DNA of 64,000 nucleotides, taken from CAZMCC01 sp964564695. Lineage in GTDB: Bacteria; Planctomycetota; Phycisphaerae; Phycisphaerales; UBA1924. The stretch covers positions 1 to 64,000 of the forward strand of contig CAZMCC010000007.1 in NCBI GenBank assembly GCA_964564695.1, in the 5' to 3' direction. The notes under the pieces were generated by a model that saw only the letters and a program-made list of their open reading frames with translations, did not search any database and had not been told where the DNA came from. This document shows positions 16,118 to 25,107 of this stretch, in pieces. Numbering within the stretch: the first letter of the stretch is position 1; each line of letters begins with the position of its first letter. The translations under genes and the position numbers were made by a program.

Positions 16118-18310
16118 CCCCAGGCGGACGATCGTGCCACGCGGCGTGCCGAGCTCGCCGAACCCGCCCGAGGGCTGGAGCCCGCCGAGGGTGAGGTCGT
16201 GGTGCCAGAACTGGCTGACGACCGGGACGTCGCTCACCACCTGGATGCTGTAGTAGAAGCGCTGGTGCTGCGTGCCCTGGTTGAGGACGGACGAGAGCGT
16301 GTGGATGTCGAGGTCGAGACGCCCGGCGGCGTCGATGGTCCGGTCCTCGGTGACGACGGTGCCATCGGTGTACAGGAAACGGATGGTGACCTCGGCCGCG
16401 GACTCAGCGCGACCCATGGCCTCGGTGTTGGGGTTGAAGATCGACAGGGTCTCGAGCACGTCGGTGCCGGCGCGGGCGGGGTCCATGAAGCCTTCGGCGT
16501 AGTTCCACTGCGTCGCGGCGTCGAGGCTGACGGGGTAGCGCACCTCGTCACCGAACTGCACGTTGCGCGTGCCGGCGTAGACGAGGGTGGAGCCGGAGGT
16601 GTAGCGGATGCTGTAGCGGCGCCCGTCGTTGGCCTCGGGGATGTCGCCGAGGTTGATGGTCGAGCGGGCGCCCGGAGAGAGGATGAGGCCGGGGATGGTG
16701 ATCGGCAGCTCGGGCGAGCCGTCGCTGAAGCTCAGCACGAGGGTGATGACCGCGGCGGTGGAGTCCGAGCTGTTGAGGAAAGTGACGAACTGCTGGGCGG
16801 TATCGCCATTGGCGCTGCCCATGGGGATGACGCCACGGGTGGAGCCGTCGCCCATGATGCCCAGCTCGGTGAAGCCGGTCTGCTCGCCGCGGCTGTCGTA
16901 GCCGGTGTGGGCGACGACGATGTCGCGGTCGGACTCGACGCGGATGGAGAAGCTCTGGTTGTTGGGGAGGGAACCCAGTTCGCCGATGCTGAGCCCGCCG
17001 CGCCGGTAGCGGTCGGTGCGGACGCTGGTCTCACGGGTGGATCCGTCGTTGAGCAGGAACGTGATGGAGACGTTCACGGGGACGGCGTCGGGGTTGTACC
17101 AGACGAGGAATTGATTGACGCTGCCGGTGAGCTTGGTGGCGTCGGCGAAGGTCCAGGTGTCGGAAACGCGGGAGTCAAAGCCCTCGCCGGTCGAGGTGCC
17201 GAAGTCGTAGTGGGAAAGGTTCACCGAGAGGGGGCGGGTAGAGCGGATCTCGAGCGAGTAGGGGACGCCCTGGGGCACGAGGTCGTCAGCGGAGGGCGCA
17301 CCCCCCTCACCGAAGCGGGAAATCGTGATGCCGCCGCGGGCGTTGGGGCCGACGGCGCCGGAGGAGATGACCTTGTCGCGGAACCAGGTGTAGCCCTCGG
17401 CGACCTGACCCTGCGGGGTCTCGGCGCGGGCGATGACCTGGTAGAAGACGGTCTCGTTGTTGGGGTTGCCGATCGGGAGGAACTCGTTGATGGTCGAGCC
17501 GGCGAAGCCCTCGGGGTACTGGACGAACTCGTCGTAGAACTGCGTGGTGTTCGCGGGCTTGATGAGCTCGATATCCCAGACGAGCACGAGCGTGGCCTCG
17601 GTGACGCCGGGCCCGCCGGGGACGGGCTGGAAGGCGTTGCTGACCGGCACGTTCTGGAAGTTGCCCGCGAACTGGCCGGCAAACTTGGGCTCGTTGCGCA
17701 GATCCTCGATCGGGAGGTTGGCGATGCCCTGGACGACGCCCCAGGAGATGTCGCCGATGACCTTGCCGAAGACGGTGAAGCCGCCGTTCTGGCCGTCGAG
17801 GTTCGCGCTGTTGTTGACGAGGTTGAAGAAGAACTGGCTGGTGGCCGAGTCGGGGCCGCCGCCCTCGACGTCCTCGGGGATCTTCGCCATCGCGAGGGTC
17901 TTGGCGACGTTGGAGCGCTGGAACTCGTTGTTGAGAGCCGGGTCGGTGGGGACGGGGCTGAGGTGGTCGGTGTCGTCGTACCGGAAGCCGCCGCCCTGGA
18001 GGACGAAGTTGCGGATGAGGCGGTGGAAGAAGAACTGGTCGTAGTCGCCGTCCTCGATGTAGTTGACGAAGTTGGCGACGGTGTTGGGGTTGGTGTCCTG
18101 GTAGAGCTCGATGTCGATGTCGCCGAAGTTCGTGATGATGCGGGCGACGGGGTTGGCGGAATTCTCGAGCAGGCTGATCGAGGGGAGCGGGGTGGTGAGC
18201 GCCATCATCTGGCGCGCCTCGAGCGGGTCGAAGAAGTCACTGGGCCCCAGGGGCAGGGCTCCAGCGCAAGTGTTGACAGGACGGACGTTTGCGTCGATCG
18301 ACTGGCGCAT
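16115..18310 (-). CDS. Cyclophilin-type PPIase fused to a large beta-rich exoprotein domain
   Basis: 731 residues. The N-terminal FFDPLEARQMMAL is a LEPR-XLL-like motif. A cyclophilin domain follows (about 45-230): FGDIDIELYQDTNP, FFFHRLIRNFVLQGGGF, and SATSQFFFNLVNN. The remaining ~450 residues are beta-strand rich with no recognised family (GYTWFRDKVISSGAV, SVNLSHYDFGTSTGEGFDSR, and SQFWHHDLTLGGLQPSGGFG near the end). ATG 18310 has AGGAG upstream. The stop lies in REPIN 2. The gene downstream on the opposite coordinate side (18541-20649) is a paralogue. Probably exported or cell-wall associated. Confidence 0.82.
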   Translation of the reverse strand: MRQSIDANVRPVNTCAGALPLGPSDFFDPLEARQMMALTTPLPSISLLENSANPVARIITNFGDIDIELYQDTNPNTVANFVNYIEDGDYDQFFFHRLIRNFVLQGGGFRYDDTDHLSPVPTDPALNNEFQRSNVAKTLAMAKIPEDVEGGGPDSATSQFFFNLVNNSANLDGQNGGFTVFGKVIGDISWGVVQGIANLPIEDLRNEPKFAGQFAGNFQNVPVSNAFQPVPGGPGVTEATLVLVWDIELIKPANTTQFYDEFVQYPEGFAGSTINEFLPIGNPNNETVFYQVIARAETPQGQVAEGYTWFRDKVISSGAVGPNARGGITISRFGEGGAPSADDLVPQGVPYSLEIRSTRPLSVNLSHYDFGTSTGEGFDSRVSDTWTFADATKLTGSVNQFLVWYNPDAVPVNVSITFLLNDGSTRETSVRTDRYRRGGLSIGELGSLPNNQSFSIRVESDRDIVVAHTGYDSRGEQTGFTELGIMGDGSTRGVIPMGSANGDTAQQFVTFLNSSDSTAAVITLVLSFSDGSPELPITIPGLILSPGARSTINLGDIPEANDGRRYSIRYTSGSTLVYAGTRNVQFGDEVRYPVSLDAATQWNYAEGFMDPARAGTDVLETLSIFNPNTEAMGRAESAAEVTIRFLYTDGTVVTEDRTIDAAGRLDLDIHTLSSVLNQGTQHQRFYYSIQVVSDVPVVSQFWHHDLTLGGLQPSGGFGELGTPRGTIVRLG

Positions 18311-18540
18311 CACCGACTCCTGGAAAGCATATGGTCTGTACTCAAGCGGGCTCGCGGCGCAACCGCGAGCCCAAGGCCCGGTCTGTCGCGTTGGGCGCGG
18401 GGCAACCCCGTTGGCGATTCTAGGCCCAAAACGATCCGTTCTCGGGTGCAGTTCGGTTGCAGAAGGGGTGGTTACTCCCCCAGATGAAGGCAGGCCCACG
18501 CTTCGGTTGCCCCTCCCGCTCCCGGGTCAGGGGGGGCGTC

Positions 18541-20649
18541 TTAGCCCAGGCGCACGATGTCGCCGGCGGGCATGCCGAGCTCGCCGAAGCCGCCCGAGGG
18601 CTGGAGGCCGCCCAGGGTGAGGTCGTGGTGCCAGAACTGGCTGACGATCGGGACATCGCTGACGACGGAGAGGGAGTAGTAGAACTGGCTGTTGATGTTG
18701 GCCGCGTCGAGCACGCTCTGGAGCTGGTGGATGTTGATGTCAAGCCGGCCGCCGGGCTGGATGGTGAAGGGCTCGTTGATCTGCAGCCCGTTGACGTAGT
18801 AGATCTGGAGCGTAATCACGGCGGCGGCGTCGGCGCGGCCCATGGCCCCGAAGTTGGGGTTGAAGAGCGAGAGGGTCTCGAAGACATCCGTACCGGCCCG
18901 GGCGGGATCGGTGAAGCCCTCGGCGTAGTGCCACCGGGTGGCGGCGTCGACGCCGACGGGGTAGCGCACCTCATCGGAGAACTGCGCGTTGCGGGCGTGG
19001 GCGTAGATGGGGACCTCGCCCGACGAGTAGCGGAGGGTGAAGCGGCGGCCGTCGGCGATCTCGGTGATGTCGCCGACGTTGAACACGCGACGGCGCCCGG
19101 CCGCGAGGTTGAGGCTCGGGGGCGTGAGCACCAGGTCGTCCGAGCCGTCGCTGAAGCTGAAGACGAGGGTGATGGCGGCGGAGTCGGACTCAGAAGGGTT
19201 GAAGAAGGACACAAACTGCTGAGCGCTCACGCTGGCGTTGCCCATGGGGAGAACGCCGCGGGTGGACCCTTCGCCCATGGTGCCGAATTCGGTGAACCCC
19301 GTGCGGTCGCCCCGGATGTCGTAGCCAGTGAGGGCGACGGCGACTTCGGCGTCGGCGACGATCTGGACGGAGAAGCTCGCGTTGTCGGGGAGGATGCCCA
19401 GCTCGTTGATGTTGAGCCCGCCGCGCCGGTAGCCGTCGGTCGTGACGGTGGTGGTCGATGTGGCCCCGCTGTCGAGAGTGAACGTCACGGTGAAGCTGAC
19501 GGGGTCGGGATGGGGGTTGTACCAGACGAGGAACTGGCTGACGGCGCCGTTGAGCTTGTTGGCCTCGCCGAAGGTCCAGGTGTCGGAAAGGCGCGAGTCG
19601 AAGTTCTCGCCGGTCGAGGCGCCGAAGTCGTAGTGGGAGAGGTTGACCGACACCGGCAGCGTCGAGCGAACTTCAAGGGCGTACGGCACGCCCTGCGGCA
19701 CGAGGTCGTCGAGCGAGGGCGCGCCGCCCTCGCCGAAGCGGGAGATGGTGATCCCGCCGCGGGAGTGGGCGGCGATCTCGCCGGTCGCGATGACGCGGTC
19801 GCGGAACCAGGTGTAGCCGTTGCCCGGGAGACCCTGGGGAGTCTCGGCGCGGGCGATGACCTGGTAGTGGACGGCCTGGTCGTTGGGGTTGCCGATGGGG
19901 AGGAACTCGTTGATCGTGGAGCCCGCGAAACCCTCCGGGTATTGCACGGCCTCGTCGTAGAAGCGCGTGGTGCCGGCGGGCTTGATGAGCTCGATGTCCT
20001 GGACGAGCACGAGCGTGGACTCGGAGGGGTTGGGGCCGCCGGGAACGCTCGTAAAGTTCCCGGCGAAGTCGCCGGCGAAGGCGGGGTTGGCGCTCATGTC
20101 GACAGCGGGGAGGTTGGCGATGGTCTGGACGACGATCCACGACTCGTCGGTGATGACCTTGCCGAAAACGGTGACACCTTCGCCATCGAAGACGTCGCTG
20201 TTGTCCTCGAGGTTGATCCAGAACTGGCTCGTGGCGGAGTCGGGCTCGTTGTCGGGCCGGGCCATCGAGAGGGTGCGCTGGACATTGGACCGGTTGAACT
20301 CGTCGGCGATGGGCGGGTCGGCGGGGACGGGGCTGAGGCCGTCGGCGTCATCGAAGCGGAATCCGCCGCCCTGGAGGATGAAGCCGGCGACGAGGCGGTG
20401 GAAGAAGGTCTGGTCGAAATCGCCGTCCTCGATGTAGTTGATGAAGTTCTCGACGGTGCCGGGGTAGATGCCCCGGAAGAGCTCGATGTCGATGTCGCCG
20501 AAGGCGGTGGTGATGCGGGCGACGGGGTTGTCGGCGTTCTCGAGGGACGCGATGTCGGGGAGAGGGCTGGTGAGGGCGAGGAGCCGGCGGGGCTCGAGGT
20601 GGCTGAAGAGTTCGAATCCGGTGACGTGATCGCTGGTGAACTGACGCAT
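18541..20649 (-). CDS. Cyclophilin-fusion exoprotein, paralogue of the adjacent gene
   Basis: 702 residues. LEPR-XLL-like motif FSHLEPRRLLALTSPLP, cyclophilin domain (FGDIDIELFRGIYP, FFHRLVAGFILQGGGFRF, SATSQFWINLEDNS) and the same ~450-residue beta-rich tail as its neighbour (GYTWFRDRVIATGE, NLSHYDFGASTGENFDSR, SQFWHHDLTLGGLQPSGGFG). The two tails are collinear over their full length, so this is a tandem duplication followed by divergence. ATG 20649 has AAGGAG upstream. The active-site Arg (FHR) and the QF pair are kept in both, so isomerase activity is plausible; the tail's target is unknown. Confidence 0.82.
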   Translation of the reverse strand: MRQFTSDHVTGFELFSHLEPRRLLALTSPLPDIASLENADNPVARITTAFGDIDIELFRGIYPGTVENFINYIEDGDFDQTFFHRLVAGFILQGGGFRFDDADGLSPVPADPPIADEFNRSNVQRTLSMARPDNEPDSATSQFWINLEDNSDVFDGEGVTVFGKVITDESWIVVQTIANLPAVDMSANPAFAGDFAGNFTSVPGGPNPSESTLVLVQDIELIKPAGTTRFYDEAVQYPEGFAGSTINEFLPIGNPNDQAVHYQVIARAETPQGLPGNGYTWFRDRVIATGEIAAHSRGGITISRFGEGGAPSLDDLVPQGVPYALEVRSTLPVSVNLSHYDFGASTGENFDSRLSDTWTFGEANKLNGAVSQFLVWYNPHPDPVSFTVTFTLDSGATSTTTVTTDGYRRGGLNINELGILPDNASFSVQIVADAEVAVALTGYDIRGDRTGFTEFGTMGEGSTRGVLPMGNASVSAQQFVSFFNPSESDSAAITLVFSFSDGSDDLVLTPPSLNLAAGRRRVFNVGDITEIADGRRFTLRYSSGEVPIYAHARNAQFSDEVRYPVGVDAATRWHYAEGFTDPARAGTDVFETLSLFNPNFGAMGRADAAAVITLQIYYVNGLQINEPFTIQPGGRLDINIHQLQSVLDAANINSQFYYSLSVVSDVPIVSQFWHHDLTLGGLQPSGGFGELGMPAGDIVRLG

Positions 20650-20798
20650 CGACGGTGCTCCTTGAGGGAAGGCGCTGCTACTCAAGAATGTAGCTCGCGC
20701 CGTGCACCTGACCATTCGCACCGTGGATGATCTGGAATTTATCGAGGCCGGACACCGCTCCGCGGGGCACCCGCGCCATCATCACCATCAGGCGATCC

Positions 20799-22343
20799 CT
20801 AACCGACGATGTGCGCCGGCTTGGGCGTGTCCGCGTTAATTTTCTGCTTCCGGAACGTGTCCGGCTGCTCGACCGTCAGCAGCATCGTGTCGTCCTCGAT
20901 CCGCATCTGCAGGTGCACGGGGCGCCCCCAGATGCGGCGGAGCGCGCTCAAAACCTCGCGGGCCTTGGCCGCGTCGACCTCCAGACCGTTGTACTGGTGC
21001 GCGAGGTAGAGCTCGCCGCGGTTCATGTAATTGCCGTCGGCGACGTACACGAACGGCTGGCCCATGTTGGTGATCTGGTAGAGCAGGGTCTGCTTGATGC
21101 GGTCGAAGTCGCGGCTGACGACCTTGAGCTGGCCGCTCTGCGGGTCGCGCCGGTACTGGTACATGCGGTGGCGATCGACGAACTCGGGGGTGAGGAACTC
21201 GTCGATGAAGTTCACGTCGTTGTAGATGCGCCGGATCTCGAAGATCTTCTCGCGCCCCTTCTTCGACTTGTCGTCGTGGGCCTCGCGCGAGCCGAGGGCC
21301 TCCATGCGGTCGTAGGCGTGCCCGTGCTGCCCCCGGTCCCAGCGGCGCTCGATGTCCTTGAAGAGCTCGACGCCGATCTTGTACGGGTTGAACCCGCCGG
21401 GCGGCATGTGCACGACGCCCGAGTGCTGCTCGGCATAGTCGATGATCTCGCTGGCCTCGAGGAAGTGCTCGGTCATGAGCTTGGAGTGCCAATACGTGGC
21501 CCAGCCCTCGTTCATGACCTTGGTCATCGCCTGCGGGGCGAAGTAGTAGGCCTCGTCACGGATAAGACCCAGAATGTCCTGCTGCCAGTCCTCGAGCGGG
21601 GCGTTGCGCAGCAGGAACAGCAGCACGTCGCGCGTCGGCTGGCCGGGGATGCGCCGCCGGGCGTCCTTGCGCTTCTTGTCGTACTCCTCCCGCTGGCGCT
21701 TCATCTCCGTCTGCGGGTTGATGAACGGGTCCATGTAGTCCTTGGCCGGGAGCTTCTCGGGAACGAAGCCGGCTTCGTCATCCTCAAACTCGGTGTCACG
21801 CCCGGACCCCCCACCCGCGCGCGTCATGAACATCGAGTGCGGGTCGATCAGGTGCTCGACGGCCAGACACGCATCGAGAAACCGCTCCACGCTCTCCTGC
21901 CCCTGCCGCTCGATGTGCCGGCGCACCCGAGTAGCGTGGTTCGCCATCTCGTCCATCATCTTGCGGTTGGTCTTGCTGAACCAGAAGTTGGTCTTGAAGA
22001 AGTCCGCGTGCCCGTACACGTGGGCCATCACCAGCTTCTGATCCGTAACCGAGTTCGACTCCTGCAGATACGCGTAGACCGGGTTGTTGTTGATCACCAT
22101 CTCGTAGATGCGCCCAAGCCCATAGGCGTCGCGCTTCGAGAGCTTCTCATACTCCATGCCCCAGCGCCAGTGCGGATACCGCACGGGGAACCCGCCGTAC
22201 GCCGCAATCTGATTCATGGTGTCGAACGGCAGCTTCTCGTACACGACCTCGAAGAAGTCCAGGCCGTACTCGATGGCCTTGGCCTTGATGCGCTGCATGT
22301 GCTCGAGGAGCACGGGTTCGAGGTCGGTGGAGACGAGCGGCAT
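20799..22343 (-). CDS. spoVR: SpoVR family protein
   Basis: 514 residues, the usual length for the family. Conserved blocks are visible: YGLDFFEVVYEKLPFDTMNQ, GFPVRYPHWRWGMEYEKL, GRIYEMVINNNPVYAYLQES, KLVMAHVYGHADFFKTN, and MNEGWATYWHSKLM. SpoVR affects spore cortex in Bacillus but is widespread in non-sporing bacteria, where its biochemical role is unresolved; it often sits with YeaH and PrkA, neither of which is here. TAGGTT lies four bases before the ATG, so the mRNA may be leaderless. Confidence 0.93.
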   Translation of the reverse strand: MPLVSTDLEPVLLEHMQRIKAKAIEYGLDFFEVVYEKLPFDTMNQIAAYGGFPVRYPHWRWGMEYEKLSKRDAYGLGRIYEMVINNNPVYAYLQESNSVTDQKLVMAHVYGHADFFKTNFWFSKTNRKMMDEMANHATRVRRHIERQGQESVERFLDACLAVEHLIDPHSMFMTRAGGGSGRDTEFEDDEAGFVPEKLPAKDYMDPFINPQTEMKRQREEYDKKRKDARRRIPGQPTRDVLLFLLRNAPLEDWQQDILGLIRDEAYYFAPQAMTKVMNEGWATYWHSKLMTEHFLEASEIIDYAEQHSGVVHMPPGGFNPYKIGVELFKDIERRWDRGQHGHAYDRMEALGSREAHDDKSKKGREKIFEIRRIYNDVNFIDEFLTPEFVDRHRMYQYRRDPQSGQLKVVSRDFDRIKQTLLYQITNMGQPFVYVADGNYMNRGELYLAHQYNGLEVDAAKAREVLSALRRIWGRPVHLQMRIEDDTMLLTVEQPDTFRKQKINADTPKPAHIVG

Positions 22344-22421
22344 AGAGAACCTATCGGCCGGTTATCAGGGCCTCTGGAGGTCTTTACGCGGGAAGGGGGG
22401 GCGCGGATCGGAAACGGGCGG

Positions 22422-22901
22422 TCATTCGACCATGGCGATGAAGCCGACAACCGCGATGACGACCGTCAGCCACGCACCCGCAGCCATCGCGGTGCGTGCA
22501 GAGCCCTCGCGACCCCGGAACCAGCGGCGACCGGCGGGGCTTGCGAGCAGCGCCGCCGCGGAGCCCGCCGCCGCGGCGACCAGGATCGGATACACAACAA
22601 TCGGAAACACGTCCTTGCCTCGCGGGATTCCCTCGCGGAAGCACATATACATCACGAGCATCAGGCAGATGAGCGCGCCGCCCCCGCAGGCGAACAGGCC
22701 GGCGAGGGTCACGATCCAAGCGCCGAGCCTTGGTTCGGCGATGTTGACGCGCATGACGAGCACTTCGTTGCACTCGGGGCAGCAGTCCGACGTCAGGCCG
22801 CGAAGGTTGTACGAGCACGACGGGCACGCCTCGTCCCGATCCGTCAGGTAGGCGCGGAGAGCGGCGGCTGCGTCTGATGAGCGCGGATCGGGCAGGCTCA
22901 T
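22422..22901 (-). CDS. Membrane protein with N-terminal zinc ribbon
   Basis: 159 residues. CPSCSYNLRGLTSDCCPEC (residues ~26-44) is the CPxCxYxL...CPEC zinc ribbon that recurs in this window. Three or so membrane segments follow (GAWIVTLAGLFACGGGALI; FPIVVYPILVAAAAGSAAAL; WLTVVIAVVGFIAMV). ATG 22901 is preferred to an upstream ATG because GGAGA precedes it. Function unknown. Confidence 0.7.
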   Translation of the reverse strand: MSLPDPRSSDAAAALRAYLTDRDEACPSCSYNLRGLTSDCCPECNEVLVMRVNIAEPRLGAWIVTLAGLFACGGGALICLMLVMYMCFREGIPRGKDVFPIVVYPILVAAAAGSAAALLASPAGRRWFRGREGSARTAMAAGAWLTVVIAVVGFIAMVE

Positions 22902-22981
22902 GACAAGGTCTCCGGGAACCACCGATGAGAGGTTCCCCGAGAGCATTGTTGGGATCCTGACGCAGGCGGTACAGCCCCGGG

Positions 22982-23836
22982 TCAGGGCGTCAGCCCCGCC
23001 GGAACGCCCCCGGGATACAGCTCCGCGATGATCTGCTTGATGATCTCCGCCCGGTTGGCCGGGCTCGGGTGCGTCGCCATGAAGTCCGGCCCGCTGCCGC
23101 CCCCCGAGGCGCTCGCGAGGATCTCCATCACGCCGATGAGCGCCCGCGGGTCATACCCCGCGGCCACCATGAACCGCACGCCGAGCTTGTCGGACTCAAG
23201 TTCGTGCTCGCGGCTGTACTGCAGCAGTTTGAACTGCGCGACCATCGACGCGATCTGCCCGGGGTTCAACCCACCCGTCGGGTCGCCCGCGGCCCCCGCC
23301 GCGGTGACCAGCCCCTGTGCAAGCTTGGTCTTGGACATCTGCTCCGCGGAATGACGCCCGAGCACGTGGCCGATCTCGTGCCCGAGCACTCCCGCAAGCT
23401 GCCCCTCGGTCGTGAGCCGCCCCAGGAGCCCCTCGGTGATGAAGAGCTGTCCTCCGGGGAGCGCGAACGCATTCACGGTGCGGGCATCGCCCAGCAGGTG
23501 GAACTCGAACGGGTAATCCGGCGTGTCGGGGGGCATCGCGGCCACGAGCTTCCGGCCCACCGCCTTGACATCGGCGGTGGCCTGCGCGTTCCTGGAGAGC
23601 CCCCCCATCTGCTGAGCCATCTCCGGCGCCGATTGCAGTCCGAGCGCAATCTCCTGCTGCTGCGTGAGCGCGACGGACTGCTTGCGTCCGGTCACGGGAT
23701 TGACGCTCATGTTCGAGTAGTAGCCGATGATCGCGATGACGGCGATGACGCCGGCGACGACAAGGCGCCCGCCGCGCATGCCGCCGCGCATCGGGGCGCC
23801 TTCGGCGGGGTACTGGGATCGGCGGAAGATCGGCAC
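22982..23836 (-). CDS. M48 family zinc metallopeptidase
   Basis: 284 residues. An N-terminal membrane anchor (GRLVVAGVIAVIAIIGYYS) is followed by VNPVTGRKQSVALTQQQEIA, typical of the M48C (YcaL/LoiP-type) group. The catalytic motif is LGHEIGHVLGRHSAEQ (HExxH); the downstream Glu ligand is probably in SREHELESDKLGVRFM. GTG 23836 begins VPIFRRSQYPAEG, the usual start of the family in this lineage; a frame extends upstream but reads as low-complexity sequence. Likely a periplasmic quality-control protease. Confidence 0.88.
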   Translation of the reverse strand: MPIFRRSQYPAEGAPMRGGMRGGRLVVAGVIAVIAIIGYYSNMSVNPVTGRKQSVALTQQQEIALGLQSAPEMAQQMGGLSRNAQATADVKAVGRKLVAAMPPDTPDYPFEFHLLGDARTVNAFALPGGQLFITEGLLGRLTTEGQLAGVLGHEIGHVLGRHSAEQMSKTKLAQGLVTAAGAAGDPTGGLNPGQIASMVAQFKLLQYSREHELESDKLGVRFMVAAGYDPRALIGVMEILASASGGGSGPDFMATHPSPANRAEIIKQIIAELYPGGVPAGLTP

Positions 23837-23945
23837 GATGGACCCCCTTGTTGTGGGCACGGGCGATGAGCCGAGTTTACACGATCTTCGCACGGCCGCA
23901 GGTGATCCCTGCGTGAGGCGGAATTCAGAACAGTCCGTGGACGTC

Positions 23946-24551
23946 TCACCGCCTCCGCCAGCCGACGAAGAGCCCCGCCGCCGCGGCCATTCCCGACGGC
24001 ACAACCGTCTTGACAAACGCCATGGCGTCGCCCGCGCGCTTGGTCGCCTGCCGCCCCAGCTCCTTGGCCTGGTCCGCGTAGCCGGTGAGGTCCGGCGTGT
24101 CGATGCCGAAGTACTTGAGCGCGACGAACACGGCCACCGCGAGGGCGGCGATCATGAGCCCAATCTTGAAGAACAGACGGATGATCCACGCGACGATGAA
24201 GCCGGCGAAAAAGCTCAGGCCCAGGGCGAAGGCCGTGGAGGTGCCCGGGATGCTCGACGCGGTCGCGGGCTGACCGGCGGGGGATGCCGGGGCAGGAGTG
24301 CCGCCGGAGGTGAGGCCCGAGACGCTGGAAGTCGTCGTGCCCGAAGGCGTCGCGGGAGCGGGCTCGGCCGGCTTGTTGAAGAACAGCGGCAGGACAAGGC
24401 CCGCGACCATCGCGAAGAACGCGAAGACCAGGAGCTTGCGCGACCACCCGGGGGTCGTCGCCCACAGCCCGTCCTTGACGCGCTGGCGAACGGTCGGCTT
24501 CGTGGAGCCCGCAGGGTCGGCCATGCGAGGATTGTTGGGCCGTCGTGCCAT
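23946..24551 (-). CDS. FUN14-like small membrane protein
   Basis: 201 residues. Membrane segments lie near residues 37-55 (LLVFAFFAMVAGLVLPLFF), 110-130 (ALGLSFFAGFIVAWIIRLFF) and 130-150, and the C-terminus is glycine-rich with VPSGMAAAAGLFVGWRRR. The GF/Gx3G spacing and the terminal GxxxGWRR recall FUN14-domain proteins; the assignment is tentative. ATG 24551 is embedded in the left arm of an 11-bp hairpin, so translation may be controlled by that structure. Confidence 0.55.
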   Translation of the reverse strand: MARRPNNPRMADPAGSTKPTVRQRVKDGLWATTPGWSRKLLVFAFFAMVAGLVLPLFFNKPAEPAPATPSGTTTSSVSGLTSGGTPAPASPAGQPATASSIPGTSTAFALGLSFFAGFIVAWIIRLFFKIGLMIAALAVAVFVALKYFGIDTPDLTGYADQAKELGRQATKRAGDAMAFVKTVVPSGMAAAAGLFVGWRRR

Positions 24552-24576
24552 CGAAGTCCGCTTTGGGACTTCGATG
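24549..24576. repeat. Hairpin element A overlapping a start codon
   Basis: CATCGAAGTCC (24549-24559), loop GCTTTG, GGACTTCGATG (24566-24576): an 11-bp perfect stem. On the minus strand the last three bases are the ATG of the FUN14-like gene. The same hairpin with a different loop recurs at 25047-25074, each preceded by TCGTGC. Confidence 0.9.
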
Positions 24577-24665
24577 CAATCCGCCGTCACCCAAGGTCGG
24601 CAGAACCCCCACCGACGTTATAACCACCTGTAAAATCACAACTTACACAAATACCAACCATTCAC

Positions 24666-24693
24666 TTGACAGCCCGGCCAAAACCCGTATATT
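24666..24693 (+). promoter_or_regulatory. Sigma70-type promoter
   Basis: TTGACA (24666-24671), 16-base spacer, TATATT (24688-24693), inside the AT-rich gap 24600-24700. The expected transcription start falls at or just before GTG 24703, so the message would be leaderless. Confidence 0.7.
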
Positions 24694-24702
24694 GGTAACG
24701 CC

Positions 24703-25074
24703 GTGATTGCCATCCCCCCCACCCCGCACGACGACGCGCACGAGGCGCCACCGCGCTCTCACGCCGACCCCCTTTCCGCCGTCCTCTCCTGCACCCTGCC
24801 TCTCTCCGACCTCGCCGCCTCCCTCGGCCTCTCGTTCTCCGACCTCCTCAGCCTGTGCCAATCCCAGGGCGCCCGGGCCCGGCTCGCGGCGCTCGATCGC
24901 CTCGCCCGAACCCGTCTCCGAATCCACTCTACCCAGGCCCGCCTCACGGCCATTCACGCCCTCGAATCCCTCGCCAGGTCCGCCCCCGACCCCATCGATC
25001 GCCGCCGCGCCGCAGCCAACCTGTGTCGTGCCGCTCTGTCTCGTGCCATCGAAGTCCGCTCGGGGACTTCGATG
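24703..25074 (+). pseudogene. Small helical (HTH-like) protein, 3' end disrupted
   Basis: About 115 codons with strong GC3 bias and a helical pattern: PLSDLAASLGLSFSDLLSLC resembles a helix-turn-helix, followed by ARLAALDRLARTRLRIHSTQ and DRRRAAANLCRAALSRA. The promoter just upstream is near-consensus. There is no stop codon where the protein should end: the frame runs into hairpin element B and then stays open antisense through the neighbouring ABC gene to 27729. I infer that the hairpin replaced the natural 3' end. Could be a regulator; not recognised by name. Confidence 0.5.
25047..25074. repeat. Hairpin element B
   Basis: CATCGAAGTCC (25047-25057), loop GCTCGG, GGACTTCGATG (25064-25074): the same stem as element A, with only loop changes. 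It lies between the broken small gene and the 3' end of the ABC exporter and might serve as a terminator, although no U-tract follows. Confidence 0.88.
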
Positions 25075-25107
25075 AGTCCGCGCCAAGCGCGCTCCCAAGG
25101 CCACGCC

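Noticed and set aside
16097..20730. Two 750-800-codon plus-strand frames
   Set aside because: Shadows of the two cyclophilin-fusion genes; composition is Gly/Asp/Val-rich and featureless.
20799..22343. SpoVR as evidence of sporulation
   Set aside because: The family is widespread in non-sporing bacteria and no other sporulation gene is present.
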